64,000 bases of DNA from Macrotrachela quadricornifera (lineage: Eukaryota > Rotifera > Eurotatoria > Philodinida > Philodinidae), in contig JAJEKB010021880.1 of assembly GCA_022393335.1 (NCBI GenBank), forward strand, positions 3,427,037 to 3,491,036, read 5' to 3'. A model generated the notes under the pieces. It was not told where the DNA came from. It did not search any database and worked only from the letters and a program-made list of their open reading frames with translations. Below, in pieces: positions 36,100-48,300 of this stretch; positions within the stretch are counted from its first letter, which is position 1; every line of letters begins with the position of its first letter. The translations under genes were made by a program, and so were the position numbers.

Positions 36100-36290
36100 A
36101 ACTCAACTATTTCTTGCCAGATCCTTCTCATCTTCGAACTCGACCGAGATATTGATGAGAAAATTCTGTGTACAAAATTTCAGCTCCATCGAATGTAATT
36201 GCGAAAAGTTATCGTGTAAACGGTCGGACGGACGACGGGACACTGACCGATTTTAGTAGTGTTCACTTTTTGAGTACACAAAAAGTATAC
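36100..36290 (+). repeat. ATCGTGTAAACGG repeat, copy 3
   Basis: Contains CGAACTCGACCGAGATATTG, GTTATCGTGTAAACGG, CGGACGGACGAC, ACCGATTTTAGTAG and CTTTTTGAGTACACAAAAAG. The order is the same as in copies 1 and 2. A run of 15 C lies about 40 bases before it. Confidence 0.7.
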
Positions 36291-36964
36291 TAAAGAAAAA
36301 CAAACAGGTACCAATTTAATATTTTAGTATTTTCTTTTTCTTTTTCATTCATTAACTTTTTTAATAAAATTAATCTTGAAAAGCAATGTAATCATTGCAG
36401 TTTTTTCAATAGCATATATATCATATATGAATGATTGTGTACATGAACATATATGTGCAAGAAAGAAAAAAATATGGCGGCGAACGACGCATTATGATAC
36501 AGATTATTGAAAAAAGTTTTAAAAATTTTTGCTGGGAACTTGAGAGTACCCCTTCGTGAAAGCTACATCATTAGATTCAATTTTTCGCATTCTTTCGAAT
36601 GGTACATTTTGTATTGATAGTACACGAGATAAAAAATTTCCACCCTGTTGATATGGTCAATAAAACAATATAGAGATATGAAAAAACAAAATAATATTTG
36701 ATGACTATTACAGGAGATTTTTTATAACTATTTAAAAAAATCATCAAACTTTGTTTAGACTTCAAAAAAATAAATATTCATGCTTAAATATAGAATTTTT
36801 CTTAAAAAGAATCAGCCAGTCCAATCTTTTTAACGTTGTTCGCCGAATAATAGAATGACCTGTCGGACATTAACGCATACAATTAATGATTGTTCACACA
36901 TATATTAGGTCATATATATAGAAAGAAAAATGTATGTACTGAATAAATTCAGTAAGAAAAAAGA

Positions 36965-39900
36965 ATGAATAAAAGCACGTTCGAATCATTACCTAATGAA
37001 ATTGTGCTCGTTATATTTTCTTATTTATCTTCGTTCGATCTTTATCAAGCCTTTTTTTATTCGAAAAATACTCGTATAGAACATCTTCTTACTTCTATAC
37101 ATCACATATTAGATATTAGTTCGATGCATTATAATCAATTGAGACAATTTCTAAGCTGTAGCAACGATTATATACACCGTTTTACTGCTTTAATAGATAC
37201 TGTTTTATTTCGTGGTTCATTTGCTTGTATGATGTTCCTTGATCATTGGAAGAAAACTGTAAATGACAGTGAACTATTTAACATACTGTTACCATCAATA
37301 AAACAGCTTCTTATATTGAATGCAGATTCTTACAAATATGAACTTGTTGAACCACTATTGATGCCTTTGGTTTTCGGTAACAATACATTACAACGTTTGC
37401 ACCTTGTATTTCACACACCAAGCTACTCATACTCTTCAATACTCTCTGAACTCATCCTTCATCATATTTCAGTTCATACTATCATATTAGAAGTTGAACA
37501 AGGTAAGTAACTAAACATTTTCTCGAATTAAAAAAAAAATCAAGATAACTCATTACGTATTGTAATTATAATAATGTGATTTTATAAAATATTTTCTCAT
37601 AATCTTAGTTTCATTAAAGACTCTTATTTTATACATTGATTTCAAATAATTGTTAAACTTAGATTGTATTGATGTATTAATACACTTGAGGATAAAAATA
37701 TTGTCAAAAAAAATGTCTACAATAATATCTCTACTAATACACAACTAATTAAAGTAATATTTAATTTACAGTAAATAATAAATTATTATGCTTGCTGTAA
37801 TTTATTTCAAAATTGTCCTTTATGCACATCTTATGTTTTACTTTGAAAATCTATCATATTTAAATTTAAGGAGCGAGTGAAAATTTTTTTTATATATTTT
37901 TACGATGTATATCAATTTTAAGTTTCATTGAGGGCGCAAAAAGAAATGGAGTACTCGAATAATTTGTTTAGGAATTTATTCATTTCGATAGAATCGAATC
38001 AAGATATCTTGATTCTTTGTAGTGGTAACATTATTGCGTAGTTTTGGTTCTAAATGATAAAAGTCATTTTAAACTGTAAAAGTACATTGTAAATTTATGC
38101 TTTTACCTACATTGTTGTAAATAGTTGACAACGAATTTTCATGAAACAGAGTACCCTATTTGAATAATTAATCAGCAGAAGAAAAATTATTTGATTGATA
38201 TAATTGACCATCCTTGCATTTATGATAATTAATTTTATTTATCAGATATAAAATTAGCAGAACTTTTATCATTTACAATATACGACTTGGCTGAACTATT
38301 GCTATTATTATTATTATTATACATTGCTTTTATTAATAGGTCATGAATTTTATCCAAGCGATCGGATAAAAGATCTCCATAAGATGCAATTATTATGCTG
38401 GCCAAATACAGTTCAATTAACATTAAGTATTCAGCATCCCAGTGAACTTATTCCTCTGTTGAAACGTGATGCTCTACCCGCAATTGAACATTTAAATGTT
38501 ACTAATGAAGAAATACGCACTGTTTTGCCACTAAGTCGACATAAACCAGTATCAAGTATCCAACTTTGCGAACAAGATCTGCGTCAAAGAGCTGATGGTA
38601 CTCGTTTGCGGTCTTTATTACTACGTTATGTAACTCTCAACGATGTTATAATATTGATTGGTTCATTAACCATGCCTTTACTTGAAAAACTGATACTTGT
38701 TGATTTATATGATTATAGTAAGTTATCACAAAGTAAGATTAAACATAATATCACTTAGTATTTTTCATCAATTGTCTTACATTTTTGACTATAATTATTA
38801 AATTTCATTTCAACATGATAGAACAGATGATTAAATGAACTTCAGACACGATAAATTTTTATAAGATATTCGCAAAAATATTTACCGATAATCTTCTACA
38901 GTTCAGTATGTTGTCATTATTTTCTTTACTTATCAAATCTAATCAAAATAGGATATATTTACTTTCGAAGATGTTGGCTACATAAAAAATATTAATTTTA
39001 TTATTAATTTTGTTTTTTCTTTCTTGTAGCACTAGATCATGTTGGCAAATTTCAAGAACTATGTAGTTCTCGACATTTACCTTCTATGAAAAATCTCCAC
39101 TTTTCATTATGTTTTCCTCAAGAAATGGAACTTGCATGGCGAATGAGTTCGTTCAGTTGCAATGGCAAATGGCCTTTTGACAATATTGATTGTTATATAG
39201 ATGAGAATTGGATTTCTACTGATGGTGGACTAGATTTTGTCGTGAAGAGACTATTTATCGTGTATAAACGGCCGATTAATGTTTTATTACAACACAAACG
39301 GACTTTGCACAATCATCGTTTCGCATCACATGCATCTATTCCAATCATTACAACTCGACGACGGTCATTTCACTTAACTTGTAATCAAATAGATGAGCCT
39401 GGTCAGTTAATGAAAACTGTACAAGTGATAGCGAGCAGTCGTGTGAATAAGCTCCATTTGACATATTTTGCTGAAGGAGTAAGTATATCAATCTACAAGC
39501 TAAAAAGATAATAATGTTAGAATATTGTTTGAATTATATCGAAAACAAATTGAAGAACTCATCGTTTTTCAATGTTTTCAGTTTAGAATCAAACGGCAGT
39601 TTAAAAAGTATTTACGAATCTTTGGTTCTAAGGTTGAATAAAACTGTTTGGTAAAGTTTGAACCAATGTCAGATGTTTGTTTACTATCTGATAGGATTAA
39701 ATTCAAGTTCAACAAAATAGGACATCCGTAATACAAATTAGAATATAACATTGAAAAGAGAACTCTTGCAAACAGGTTGTTAGCGCAGCTCCGTTGGAGC
39801 TGAAATGTGAAATTTACATAAACTAACTTTCCTTATACTAATAAAAGAGTTTATTAACCCTTTCGGGACGGAATTATTTTTCAATTGAAAAATTATTCTC

Positions 39901-42517
39901 TCGCTAATTTATTGTATCTGGCTCAAAATAATTACATTGAAGCCTTATGACAATGCATCAAGATAAGAAAGAAAGTAATCATAGCGTCAGTGTATAAAGC
40001 ATCAAAAAAAGAAAAGAAAAGATCTGAGAAGCACCTGTACGACAGAAAGAAAGAGGGAAAATATGTGCATATGACGGCAGCTCAAACGACCTATTACCTC
40101 ACAGAGGACAATAGCTTAATGAGGAACAAACATTCTCTTTACCGGGAAACAGGTGGTACAACCCTTATACCACCGTCCTGAAAGGGTTAAGTGAGATATC
40201 ACTTTTCTTTATCCTGATTCCTATGGTTCGCAGTGCGATGTTTTCTCTGATGGCAGCCGTCTGTAATAGAGCCTTACCTGTAATGAGGCATTGTCTGCAA
40301 TGACAGGCAGCCTGTAATGGTGAGCTGTCTGTAATGATAGGCTATCTGTAATGGTGAGAGGGGGGAGGGGAGCCGGAACACTTCGATTTAAAACTTACAC
40401 TCACTATTTTCTTCGAAAATTTGTGTGAGTTCCACCCGATTTTTCACCGCCGCCGTCGACCGAGTTGAAGGTTATAATTCATATTTCCTCCTTTTCTAAA
40501 TTATTACTTGTAGATAATAATCAGTAATATTTCAAGTTTGGTCTGTGTCACGATGAGATATTGTTGAAACGAACAGAACTCTTAAGAAAATAGATAAGTG
40601 TATATTTTTCGTGGATGACTTATAGTCTGAAAGTCAAGCGGATAAGCAAATATATCTCTTTGTGATTTCATAATGCTTTTATACTTATAACGTTCTCACT
40701 TGCTTTGTTACTTCATGTACAATAGATTCATCGCTATTATTTTCTTCATTTTGTCATGTTTCACTTTTTCAATGTGCAGTTTTGACCAACTATCTAATTT
40801 AAGTTCCAGTATAAATAAAACTAATATTGTGATTCGGATTTGAATTGGAATCGACATTCCTGTCGGGTGAGAAAAAAGTATTTAGTTTAAATTCGAATTC
40901 AAATTATCAATGAAAATAAGTGTTGGCCCTATTCTCAACACACAGCAAAATATCAACTTTCATTTGAATTCAAATTACAATTTCAATTTTATTTGCACTT
41001 ATCATCTAAGTCGAGCTACAATTTTTGAATTTAATTTGTATTCGAACTTCAAATAGAAAAATAGTCACATTATTGCCGTTTCGACTTGTATCATATGTTA
41101 TGGTTGTTTTATTTGAAGATATTTCCTGACGGAAGAGTGAGTTTTTCGAATTGACGAAAATAAAGTCACGTATAGTAGAAATAATTTGACATAAGATATG
41201 AACGTGCTAATAGGAAAATAATGTAATAATTCTATGAGAACAGAACGCCTAATATTTGCTTTAATAGTAGGAACCCATGAAAGACTCTGTGAAACAACAT
41301 ATAGGAAATTTTTATTATCGCCGTCGCCGCTGAAAAAGATCTCGTCGGCGAGAGCTCCCTGCTGCCGCCGACGATCTAATGATTAACTAACACCTCTATA
41401 AATAGGTGCGTGAAAGCTGCAATAGAATTTCCGGTACTCGAAAAGAAGCGTTCTATCGGTGGCAGATCCAGTCCAATTCCGACATTTCCAAGCTAAGAAC
41501 TAGAATTGATTCAAATTGGAATTGGTGCATCTCTAAAATTTACAGAATACTATTTATTGGTGTCCATGTTAGTAGATATTGTCTATATCATGAGAAAGGT
41601 CACAAAAATCAGAGAGAAAAAATAAATTTCATTTTTTTCTATTTATTTTTGTGTTTTCTAGTCTAAAAAGTTTAAAAAGTAATGCTCATGTTGCGTTCAA
41701 CTTTTTGTTAAAGTTGAATAACTTGGGTTTGAGATCATCAAATCTTCTTGATAAACACTCTAATCAATTAACGATACTATTCTCTTACCTTCATCATATT
41801 ATTGTAAAAATTTGATTTTATTAGAAATTTTGATTGAATATAAATTTTGATTGAATATAAATATTGAAAATAATATACCAATAGTTTCCATATTAAAGTG
41901 ATAAATACATGTCTAAAAAATAAAAACTTCATGTTTGACATATGTTTATATTTTCTTTTTAGAGAAACGTGCCGATGACATCAAACTACTTTCCTAGTTG
42001 TAATCTGTTCCTTTGTCATCTACGATCTATGACTTTTGACTTTAAATCAGAACCAATGAAGAGTTCAGAACGTGTGACTATCATCAAACAAATACTTGAT
42101 GCATCACCAAATCTTTCACATCTTGTAGTGGCATGGAAGGATTTTCGTCATTGTTCACAAACCTATTCAAATCTAAAACATATACATCTTGTGTTGGACA
42201 GATTGTATCCCGAACCTAAACAACATTTTAATATTCGCCGATTAACTCAATTAGCACCTCATCTATGTTCTATTAAAACAAGTGGTGCAATTATTACGTT
42301 TAATGAAAATCTAGTTAAATTTGTTTTGAAAATTATTCATCAATTTGATCAATTAGTATATTTAACATTAAATAAAGATAGTCGTTATCCATCCGAAGAA
42401 GAAAACAAAATTATGTTTAAAGAAAAATTGATAGCAGCTGCTCAAGACCGATTATTTGATTGTAACAATATTCGAATTATATTCTGTTTAAACAGCAAAG
42501 TATGTATTTGGCTTTAA
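36965..42517 (+). CDS. F-box protein
   Basis: Four exons: 36965-37502, 38340-38717, 39030-39478, 41963-42517, giving 639 residues with matching phases (1, 1, 0). Residues about 4-35 are an F-box (FESLPNEIVLVIFSYLSSFD), the element that binds Skp1 in SCF ubiquitin ligases. The rest is Leu-rich with LRR-like alternation (LEKLILVDLYDY, LKHIHLVLDRLYP, LVYLTLNKDSRYP) and should bind the substrate. The protein ends NSKVCIWL, a tail I associate with a large bdelloid F-box family. The last stretch AAA/GTATGT could also be a donor, but the stop directly after CIWL is preferred. Intron 3 (2484 bp) hosts a piggyBac-type MITE and a 17-bp minisatellite. Target of the ligase unknown. Confidence 0.85.
39858..40186. 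mobile_element. piggyBac-type MITE in F-box gene intron
   Basis: TTAA at 39854-39857 and 40187-40190 flanks terminal repeats CCCTTTCGGGACGG and CCGTCCTGAAAGGG (one mismatch). A TTAA duplication and CCCT..AGGG ends are diagnostic for piggyBac-like elements. At 329 bp it is too short to code; the frame at 39990-40181 inside it is not a gene. Confidence 0.85.
40261..40360 (+). repeat. 17-bp minisatellite
   Basis: About six consecutive 17-bp units begin CTGTAATG or a close variant (CTGTAATAGAGCCTTAC, CTGTAATGAGGCATTGT, CTGCAATGACAGGCAGC and so on). It lies in intron 3 of the F-box gene, about 70 bp past the piggyBac-type MITE. Confidence 0.75.
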
Positions 42518-43299
42518 TGTTAAAATATGGAAGTTACTTATAAATAAATACATTTTATATCATTTGAAATATGAAAAGAAAAAGATTGGCTATTAAAGAT
42601 AATATTGATGAAATTGAAGAATTCAGTTTCAACTCATTTTCTGTTTTTTTTCTTTACTATAAATAAAACATTAAACAATTAAGATCTATCAATTGAATAA
42701 AAACAAAAATATTCTTTGCATATTTTGTATGTTTGTTGACATTAATTTATTACATCTTATTCTATTTAGACAAATTAACGTATTATATTCCTGTTGCTGC
42801 TTGTATCTTTATGTTAATTAATAGAATATCTAGATTGAGAAACATATTTTCTAATTATTTTAAATTGATTCAAAGTAATTAATACTTTGTGAAAACTATA
42901 TCTCAATATATGCTCATACTAGTAGAAAATTGTCGTTTAATTATATAATAATAATATCTATTTTCCTCATATATCTTACTCAAATATGCTACATGAAAAA
43001 TAAATATTAAATAGACTCTTCAAAATATAAAAATATTGGTACTTTATTGCTTGATTTACAAATTTTTCTGATAAATAAATATACATTTCTGATGTTCCTT
43101 ATTGCACGAATCAGCAATTATCAATTATATTTGATAGTATACTAATTGTATTTAATATGTGTATATAAGCTTGACGTTTGGATTAAATGATAATAGTTAT
43201 CATGAATGTTTTAAAAGTACAATGATTATCTACTTGGATAAAGTATTCTGTGCTATTGTATATGGAAATACCCATATATATATATATATATATATATAT

Positions 43300-43483
43300 G
43301 GGCATTAGCAGCCGGTCTGATACCTCGTTTTGATATAGCCCTATTGTAAGGAAAAAAGCTGTTATTGTTCGGACCAATCTAGGGTTATCTATGATCCTCT
43401 TTTATATGGCCTGGATAACAGCAGAATTTTTCCTTACGATAGGGCTGTATCAAAATGAGGTATCAGGTCGGCTGCTAATGCCC
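43300..43483. mobile_element. palindromic MITE in a TA microsatellite
   Basis: Starts GGGCATTAGCAGCCGGTCTG and ends with the inverse, GTCGGCTGCTAATGCCC. The arms of about 65 bp also share GATACCTCGTTTTGATATAG and TAGCCCTATTGTAAGGAAA. It sits inside a TA repeat that continues on both sides, as expected for an element that targets TA. Confidence 0.75.
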
Positions 43484-43500
43484 ATATATATATATATGTA

Positions 43501-43694
43501 TGTTGTACGCAAAATTGAAATTCAAGCAAATTTAAAATTTACATAGGTAAAATTGAAATGTCAATTCTGCTTAAACAATGTTTAGTCAAAATTAAAACTT
43601 CAATTTTGCCTAAACATTGCTTAGACAAAACTGAAAGTTCAATTTTGCCTATGGAAATTTTAAATTTGCCTGAATTTCTATTTTTCCTACAACA
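43501..43694. mobile_element. second palindromic element next to the first
   Basis: Starts TGTTGTACGCAAAATTGAAA and ends with the inverse CCTACAACA. Arms of about 85 bp are imperfect (AAATTTAAAATTTACATAGG against CCTATGGAAATTTTAAATTT). It is flanked by TA-rich DNA, and only 17 bp separate it from the preceding palindrome. Confidence 0.65.
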
Positions 43695-44039
43695 TATATA
43701 TGAGTGAATTGCGCTGGCATTGTACGATTGCATTTCCAACACAAAAACGCTCATGACTCAACTTCTACTCGACCGATTTGAATAATTATTTTTTTGAAAT
43801 GTTCCCCAGAATCTCTCCTACTTACCGTGAAAATATCAAGCTCGTTCGTTACTATATTGTTGACGCTTTCGAGCACGAAAGGTCAAATTTCGTGTTTTTT
43901 CACGACATTAATCATCAAAAATGACTTTCCTATTACATAATTTTGGTTTGAACAAAATAGGGTTCTACAACCATTTTGTAGTTCAGACTTTCCTCTTTCT
44001 AATGATATACGTTGATGGTCATTTCGATCTTGATTCACT

Positions 44040-44650
44040 GATCAAATCTCTCAAAAACTATCTCGACATACACTTTGATCGTTTTATGTCCCGACAGATT
44101 GATTCTAACCTAGCAAAGCCAGTTTTTAAGCAAACTTGGATCTTTTTTTTTGTTTTATAGAGGGAAGGGCGAGAAATGTTTCAATAAGAAACTTTTTTTT
44201 AAGAGCCCTCTGAATCAAATAAAAAAGTGAAAATAAAAAGACAAGAGGTGCTGTTGTCGCACTAAATGTCCCGACAGATTTTCAGTTTTGTTTTTTCGAT
44301 TTCTCAGTAACAATGAGAGATTAAGCCATGATTTTTGTATCTTTTTAAACTAACTGTGTAGTGAATATATGGTAAAAATTTCAGCTGTTTACAATGTATC
44401 ATTCAGTAGAAAACCTTATTTTAGTTAAAAACTGTCTCGACAGATTTTTTTCGTATCAAAATGTCCGGACAGATTAAATTCAATCTACTGAAGCCAATTT
44501 AAAAGCAAACCTCGGCTTTTTTCAATGTTCGATAGGCTGAAGAGCAGCAAGCCTTTTGGTAAAAAGAGCTTTTCTGAGGATCTTCTAGATCAAATAAAAA
44601 GCGAAAAAGAAGGGACTGTAGATGATGATGATGAGGATGTTGTCAACACT
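44040..44650 (+). repeat. diverged direct repeats with TGTCCCGACAGATT
   Basis: The motif TGTC(C)CGACAGATT appears at about 44087, 44270, 44431 and 44462. Two longer blocks, 44087-44250 and 44462-44625, share in order the motif, a GCAAAGCCAGTTTTTAAGC-type stretch, AAGAGC..TCTGA and GATCAAATAAAAA, so an old tandem duplication of about 375 bp is likely. Confidence 0.55.
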
Positions 44651-45329
44651 TTTACACTCTGAAATAAACATATATATGTGCCGATAAAGTTCTACATGTG
44701 CTCATTAGATTCTCCTTTTCAAGAGATTTTGACTGATATATGACATCAATAGAGAATATTAAGCATAGTCATTTTATTCTATCAAAATATCACTAAAACT
44801 ATTTATTTTACTATGTCAAAAAACCTTAGAAAATATGCATTTTTAATAATATTCGATTTTTTTTCGAGATGAAACAGCTGGTAGTTGGGAAAATGCCTCA
44901 CTTATATAGAACTAATTGAGCTCTATCGAATGCATCACTGAAATGTTCTTCATATTAACTTTTATTTTTTTCTTCAAATCGTACAATATCAGCACAATTC
45001 ACTCATATACATGTTACAGCGTAACTATTATGTACACCTCGATTCACTTGTTATTCTTCTTTTCTTTGTTTACATATATTATAATATTATCTTTTCATTT
45101 CTGTTATATCTTTAACCTAGATTAATCTTTCTTTTTTTTTCCCTTTGTTTTTGTCACATATATATAGTCACTTCTTTTACTTAATAAAAAGGGTTATTAC
45201 ATATAGTAGTAAACGAAATTTAACATCATTATCATACATTAACAATACAGGTGTCATTTTCTTTCTAGTTTATTTTCGTAATACAATTTATTCATTTTCA
45301 AAAAAACTCTTTCAATAAAAACATTAAAA

Positions 45330-48300
45330 ATGTCATCATCGATGCCAAAAGTTGAAAATCAATTGATAGAAAAGATTAAGATGGATCATTATGGTTTTTC
45401 AAAAACACGCTTGGCGACTTTAGGAGTTGGTCCATGCATTTGTTTCATTGTAATTTTAAATGATGGACAAGTTTTTATAGAACATAGAAGCGATATATAT
45501 TTTCCTGCTATATTAACATTAAAAAATATTGATTTATGTTTTAAGAATCTTGCTGAACATATTGACGACGTTTTGCCAACAACTAATATAACGTGAGTAC
45601 ATATTTAACAAAATATAGAGAAACTAAACTATTGAATTTTTAATCAAATAAAGATTTTTTTTTTGATGATTCATATATATATATATATATATCTACAGTC
45701 TAGGACAAAAGTTTAAGTGATATTGATTTTTCAGTATTTTTTTTTCACATTTTTTTCGTAGTTTTTTTTCATATGATGAGATATAGGTTTGGTTCAAATG
45801 ATTGTATAGATAGTATGAAAGCTTAGCTACATCACCGATTAAAGAACGATATTCTATCTCTTTATATAGACTTTTTATAATAAAAATAATTTCGTTCTAT
45901 GCAAAAGTAGATTCCGACGTCTTGCACTATTTCGCATTTCCTAACCAAGAGACTTGTGCTAAAATAAAACAAAATTATATCAATCGATAGAGAATTTCAC
46001 GCTCTATCAGATTTCTAAAAACTATTTTTACTAAAGTCAGTCTTTATCTCAATAACCTAGTTTTTTTATGGAATAGTGAGCATTTTTCTTCCGTCAAAAT
46101 AATTAAAAAAATAAGAAGTCAATTATGGTGCTCAAAACATTTTTCTATTCAAATGGACATGAAACATAGGTAACAATTGAACTTCTAATATAACATTTTG
46201 TTCAGCTTTGAATGCTCTTTCCAGTGGAGTATGGAATATTGTAATGGGAGACAACTTATATGAACTACTTTCATCTTTCTTTATTTTACTGACTATTTCA
46301 TAAAAAAACTAGGTTATTGAGATAAAGACTGACTTTAGTAAAAATAGTTTTTAGAAATCTGATAGAGCGTGAAATTCTCTATCGATTGATATAATTTTGT
46401 TTTATTTTAGCACAAGTCTCTTGGTTAGGAAATGCGAAATAGTGCAAGACGTCGGAATCTACTTTTGCATAGAACGAAATTATTTTTATTATAAAAAGTC
46501 TATATAAAGAGATAGAATATCGTTCTTTAATCGGTGATGTAGCTAAGCTTTCATACTATCTATACAATCATTTGAACCAAACCTATATCTCATCATATGA
46601 AAAAAAACTACGAAAAAAATGTGAAAAAAAAATACTGAAAAATCAATATCACTTAAACTTTTGTCCTAGACTGTAGATATATATATATATATATATATGA
46701 AGGACAAATAATACATTAATTAATCTTTATTTCACTTAAAATAAAGAGTAAAAAGAAAAATTTCATCATTAAAATACTAACCTTATATCGTGATGCAAGA
46801 TCCATATTTCTAGAAGAAAAACAAAATAAAGAATTATTTTTATTTAAATAAAAAGCAAATTTCTTTTATGAGATTATATAATATAAATGAAGGCTAGGCA
46901 TTAGTTCAATAAGCACAATCTGCAATTTTTTGATCTGAAAAATTAGTCATCATTAAAATTTTTTATTAGAAAACTTTTATTTCGTTATTTTATTGTTTTT
47001 AATCAGAGCCAAAAATCTGTAGAATTTCTATTTTAAAAAAGAATTTTTTTACCTTAATTTTTGTAAGGAATATATTTTGTAGCAATAAATTGGTATATAT
47101 ATGTACTACATTTGTTGTAGAGATGTCCTGATTTTAGGTGGTAATGATGATCCACGTGGCGTCGAATGTCAGAAAATAATTAATAACTTAATTGAAGCTG
47201 GTGGCTATGATGATAATGATGATGATATATCACCTTTTTACCAACAATTATTAACAAAAATTAAAGTTAATGATACAATTTTTAATGTCACTGATGAAAA
47301 TGAACGAACTGAAAGTCAAGGTAGTATTGATGTTGTTGTAGATCAGCGTATTGATGGTCAAGAACGTACGGTGGTCATTATTCAACATGCTAAAACAGCT
47401 GGAATACTAGATGTTTTAATTGGAATTCTTGCCATCGAAATAACAAGTAATAAAAGATGGTTCACAGTTGATCAATTGGCAGCAGAAAATTATAAAAGTA
47501 AGACAGAATTATTTCTCATCATTAAAAAAAACTGAGAAATTAGTCAATTAAAATTTGAATCTTAGTTATAGACTTGAGTTTTGAATTATGAAGTATTTTC
47601 AAATCGATTGAATCCAATTATTATAGTTTAATTTCTTAACATCAATATAGATCTTTTTCAAATATACGCTGAAAAAAAATCTTTGAAAATTAGATTTTTT
47701 ATCACATTTCTCAATATGACCTTACACATTGCATTATATTTATGATCAATGAAAATTTTATTTAAATTTATTGTTAATATATATTAACAATGAAAAACTA
47801 TAATCGAATTGCTAATCTTCTCGTAATTCATTTAGGTTTCTTTCTTCATAAAAAAAAGTTTATTCTTTTCAACGATTGCAAGAGATCCCTTTTAAACTCT
47901 CATTTAAATATATAATTTAATTTCATGAAGTATTTCATTAGATTTTTCAATATTCAATTATCGAATTAACAATTGAATTTCTATTCAGTTATGGTTATTT
48001 ATTATTTTAATATATATATAGAAATATATTTAATTAAAAACTTTAAACAATCAATCATAGAACCAATATTCTTAGTGAAATACATGAATATATAAATAGC
48101 AAATATTTACTGATTAGAAAATAATCAATAGTAAAACTATAATTATTATTTTAGAAAATCTTCATTAATTTATAAAAATAATAAAGATTTTATTTTACAA
48201 TTAGAATAATTAAATTATCAGCCTGTCCAAGCGTGATGGAATCACGTTTTCTTACCTTGCTGTCCCCAATATTCCGATGAAATGAAGTCGGATTAGGTTG

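Larger units (their letters stand above)
30058..36964. other. 6.9-kb gene-poor region rich in repeats
   Basis: No supported gene. It contains a TCTG microsatellite near 30460-30486, the partner of the inverted dispersed repeat (32270-32620), a large foldback structure (32890-33365), three copies of a repeat marked by ATCGTGTAAACGG (34.4-36.3 kb) and a run of 15 C at 36049-36063. Around 31560-31990 two diverged copies of a stretch (CGACTAGACGCTGACTTA and CGATTAGTCGTTGATTTA) suggest an old tandem duplication. Confidence 0.55.
42518..45329. other. intergenic region with palindromes and direct repeats
   Basis: No gene is supported between the F-box gene and the next plus-strand gene. It holds two adjacent palindromic elements (43300-43483, 43501-43694) and diverged direct repeats marked by TGTCCCGACAGATT (44040-44650). 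The open frames at 43183-43377, 43539-43754 and 43921-44160 coincide with these repeats. Confidence 0.55.
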
